Part shown: positions 63,853 through 64,000 of the stretch, piece after piece | Position numbering within the stretch: position 1 is the first letter of the stretch | Layout of the letters: each line of letters starts with the position of its first letter | Source: Algoriphagus aestuarii | GTDB taxonomy: Bacteria > Bacteroidota > Bacteroidia > Cytophagales > Cyclobacteriaceae | Reading direction: 5' to 3' | Assembly (NCBI GenBank): GCA_017051695.1 | Contig: JAFIDK010000001.1 | Span: forward strand, 62,001-126,000 | DNA length: 64,000 nt | Notes under the pieces: generated by a model | What the model saw: only the letters and a program-made list of their open reading frames with translations | What the model was told of the DNA's origin: nothing | Database searches by the model: none | Made by a program: the position numbers and the translations under genes

Positions 63853-64000
63853 ATGACTATTAAAGCATTTTGCTCTGATGTTGATGGAACTCTTCTCAAC
63901 TCAGACCGGGATTTATCACCTCGCCTTAAATCCATCATCGCCAAATTCCATCCTGATTTCCCTGTAATTCTGGCAAGTTCGAGAATGCCCAACGCCATGA
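63853..64000 (+). CDS. HAD-superfamily hydrolase, Cof type (partial, cut by window end)
   Basis: The first 49 codons of a gene running past the right edge are visible. The N-terminus reads MTIKAFCSDVDGTLLNSDRD, with the HAD nucleophile motif DVDGTLL and the following LSPRLKSII helix of Cof-type phosphatases, then VILASSRMP, which corresponds to the motif II Ser/Thr region. Cof-type enzymes act on sugar phosphates, nucleotides or pyridoxal phosphate. The rest of the gene is outside the window. Confidence 0.85.
   Translation, partial: MTIKAFCSDVDGTLLNSDRDLSPRLKSIIAKFHPDFPVILASSRMPNAM

Noticed and set aside
1-64000. CRISPR arrays, prophage, integrases or insertion sequences
   Set aside because: I saw no regularly spaced repeats, no transposase, integrase or phage structural genes; the window is ordinary chromosome apart from the edge inverted repeat.

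Overview
The window reads as chromosomal core DNA of a Bacteroidota bacterium, most likely a Cytophagales/Cyclobacteriaceae member (Algoriphagus-like); the genus is inference. Evidence: promoters of the Bacteroidota type (TTG or TTTG, about 19 nt, then TAnnTTTG), almost no Shine-Dalgarno sequences, OmpA proteins with thrombospondin type 3 repeats, DUF4199, a GH57/GT4/debranching glycogen cluster, a Kdo transferase (Gram-negative envelope), a DnaJ with a shortened zinc region, and a fused aspartokinase-homoserine dehydrogenase. I see no phage, insertion sequence, CRISPR array or rRNA. Two tRNA genes are present (His-GTG and Ala-GGC).

Layout. 1-320: a gene-poor edge bounded by an inverted repeat. 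0.3-10.3 kb: orphan histidine kinase, Dps, a NatAB-like ABC exporter, a secreted protein of unknown function, then (all on the minus strand) dnaJ, grpE, obg, adk, hpt and an M42-like aminopeptidase. 10.5-15.3 kb: two tandem OmpA-family genes, upp, a Ca2+/Na+ antiporter and a small membrane protein. 15.3-21.7 kb: serine dehydratase, OsmC, an outer-membrane-type protein, lipA, a small membrane protein and gcvP. 22-27.7 kb: M28 peptidase, alpha/beta hydrolase, DEAD-box helicase, pyrC. 27.7-32.6 kb: tRNA-His, a possible microprotein, and a three-gene alpha-glucan operon. 32.7-36.3 kb: panB, PyrR-like PRTase, rsgA, waaA on the minus strand. 36.4-38.3 kb: a tight operon of LMW phosphatase, fructosamine kinase-family protein and GNAT acetyltransferase, best read as protein deglycation/repair. 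38.3-46.5 kb: Tat-type oxidoreductase, aspartate kinase, fbp, sugar dehydrogenase lipoprotein, gpsA with an acyltransferase, DUF4199. 46.6-49.4 kb: polyprenyl synthase, GT2, ChbG-like deacetylase. 49.4-54.3 kb: thrABC preceded by a previously unlisted Thr-rich leader peptide. 54.5-64 kb: META lipoprotein, Gre-like factor, NTF2-like, SDR, MscS, alkyltransferase-like protein, SSS symporter, clpS-recR, tRNA-Ala, an unrecognised 649-residue beta-rich protein, small envelope proteins, and a HAD hydrolase cut by the window end.

The genes connect in a few places: the thrABC operon plus a second aspartokinase feed the aspartate pathway; lipA supplies lipoate to the glycine cleavage system that includes GcvP; gpsA and the PlsB-like acyltransferase are neighbours in glycerophospholipid synthesis; hpt, upp, pyrC and the PyrR-like protein serve nucleotide salvage and synthesis. 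The most interesting items are the thr leader region, the deglycation cassette, the unrecognised 649-residue protein, the two-motif DnaJ, the edge inverted repeat, and promoters placed so close to start codons that some mRNAs should be nearly leaderless.
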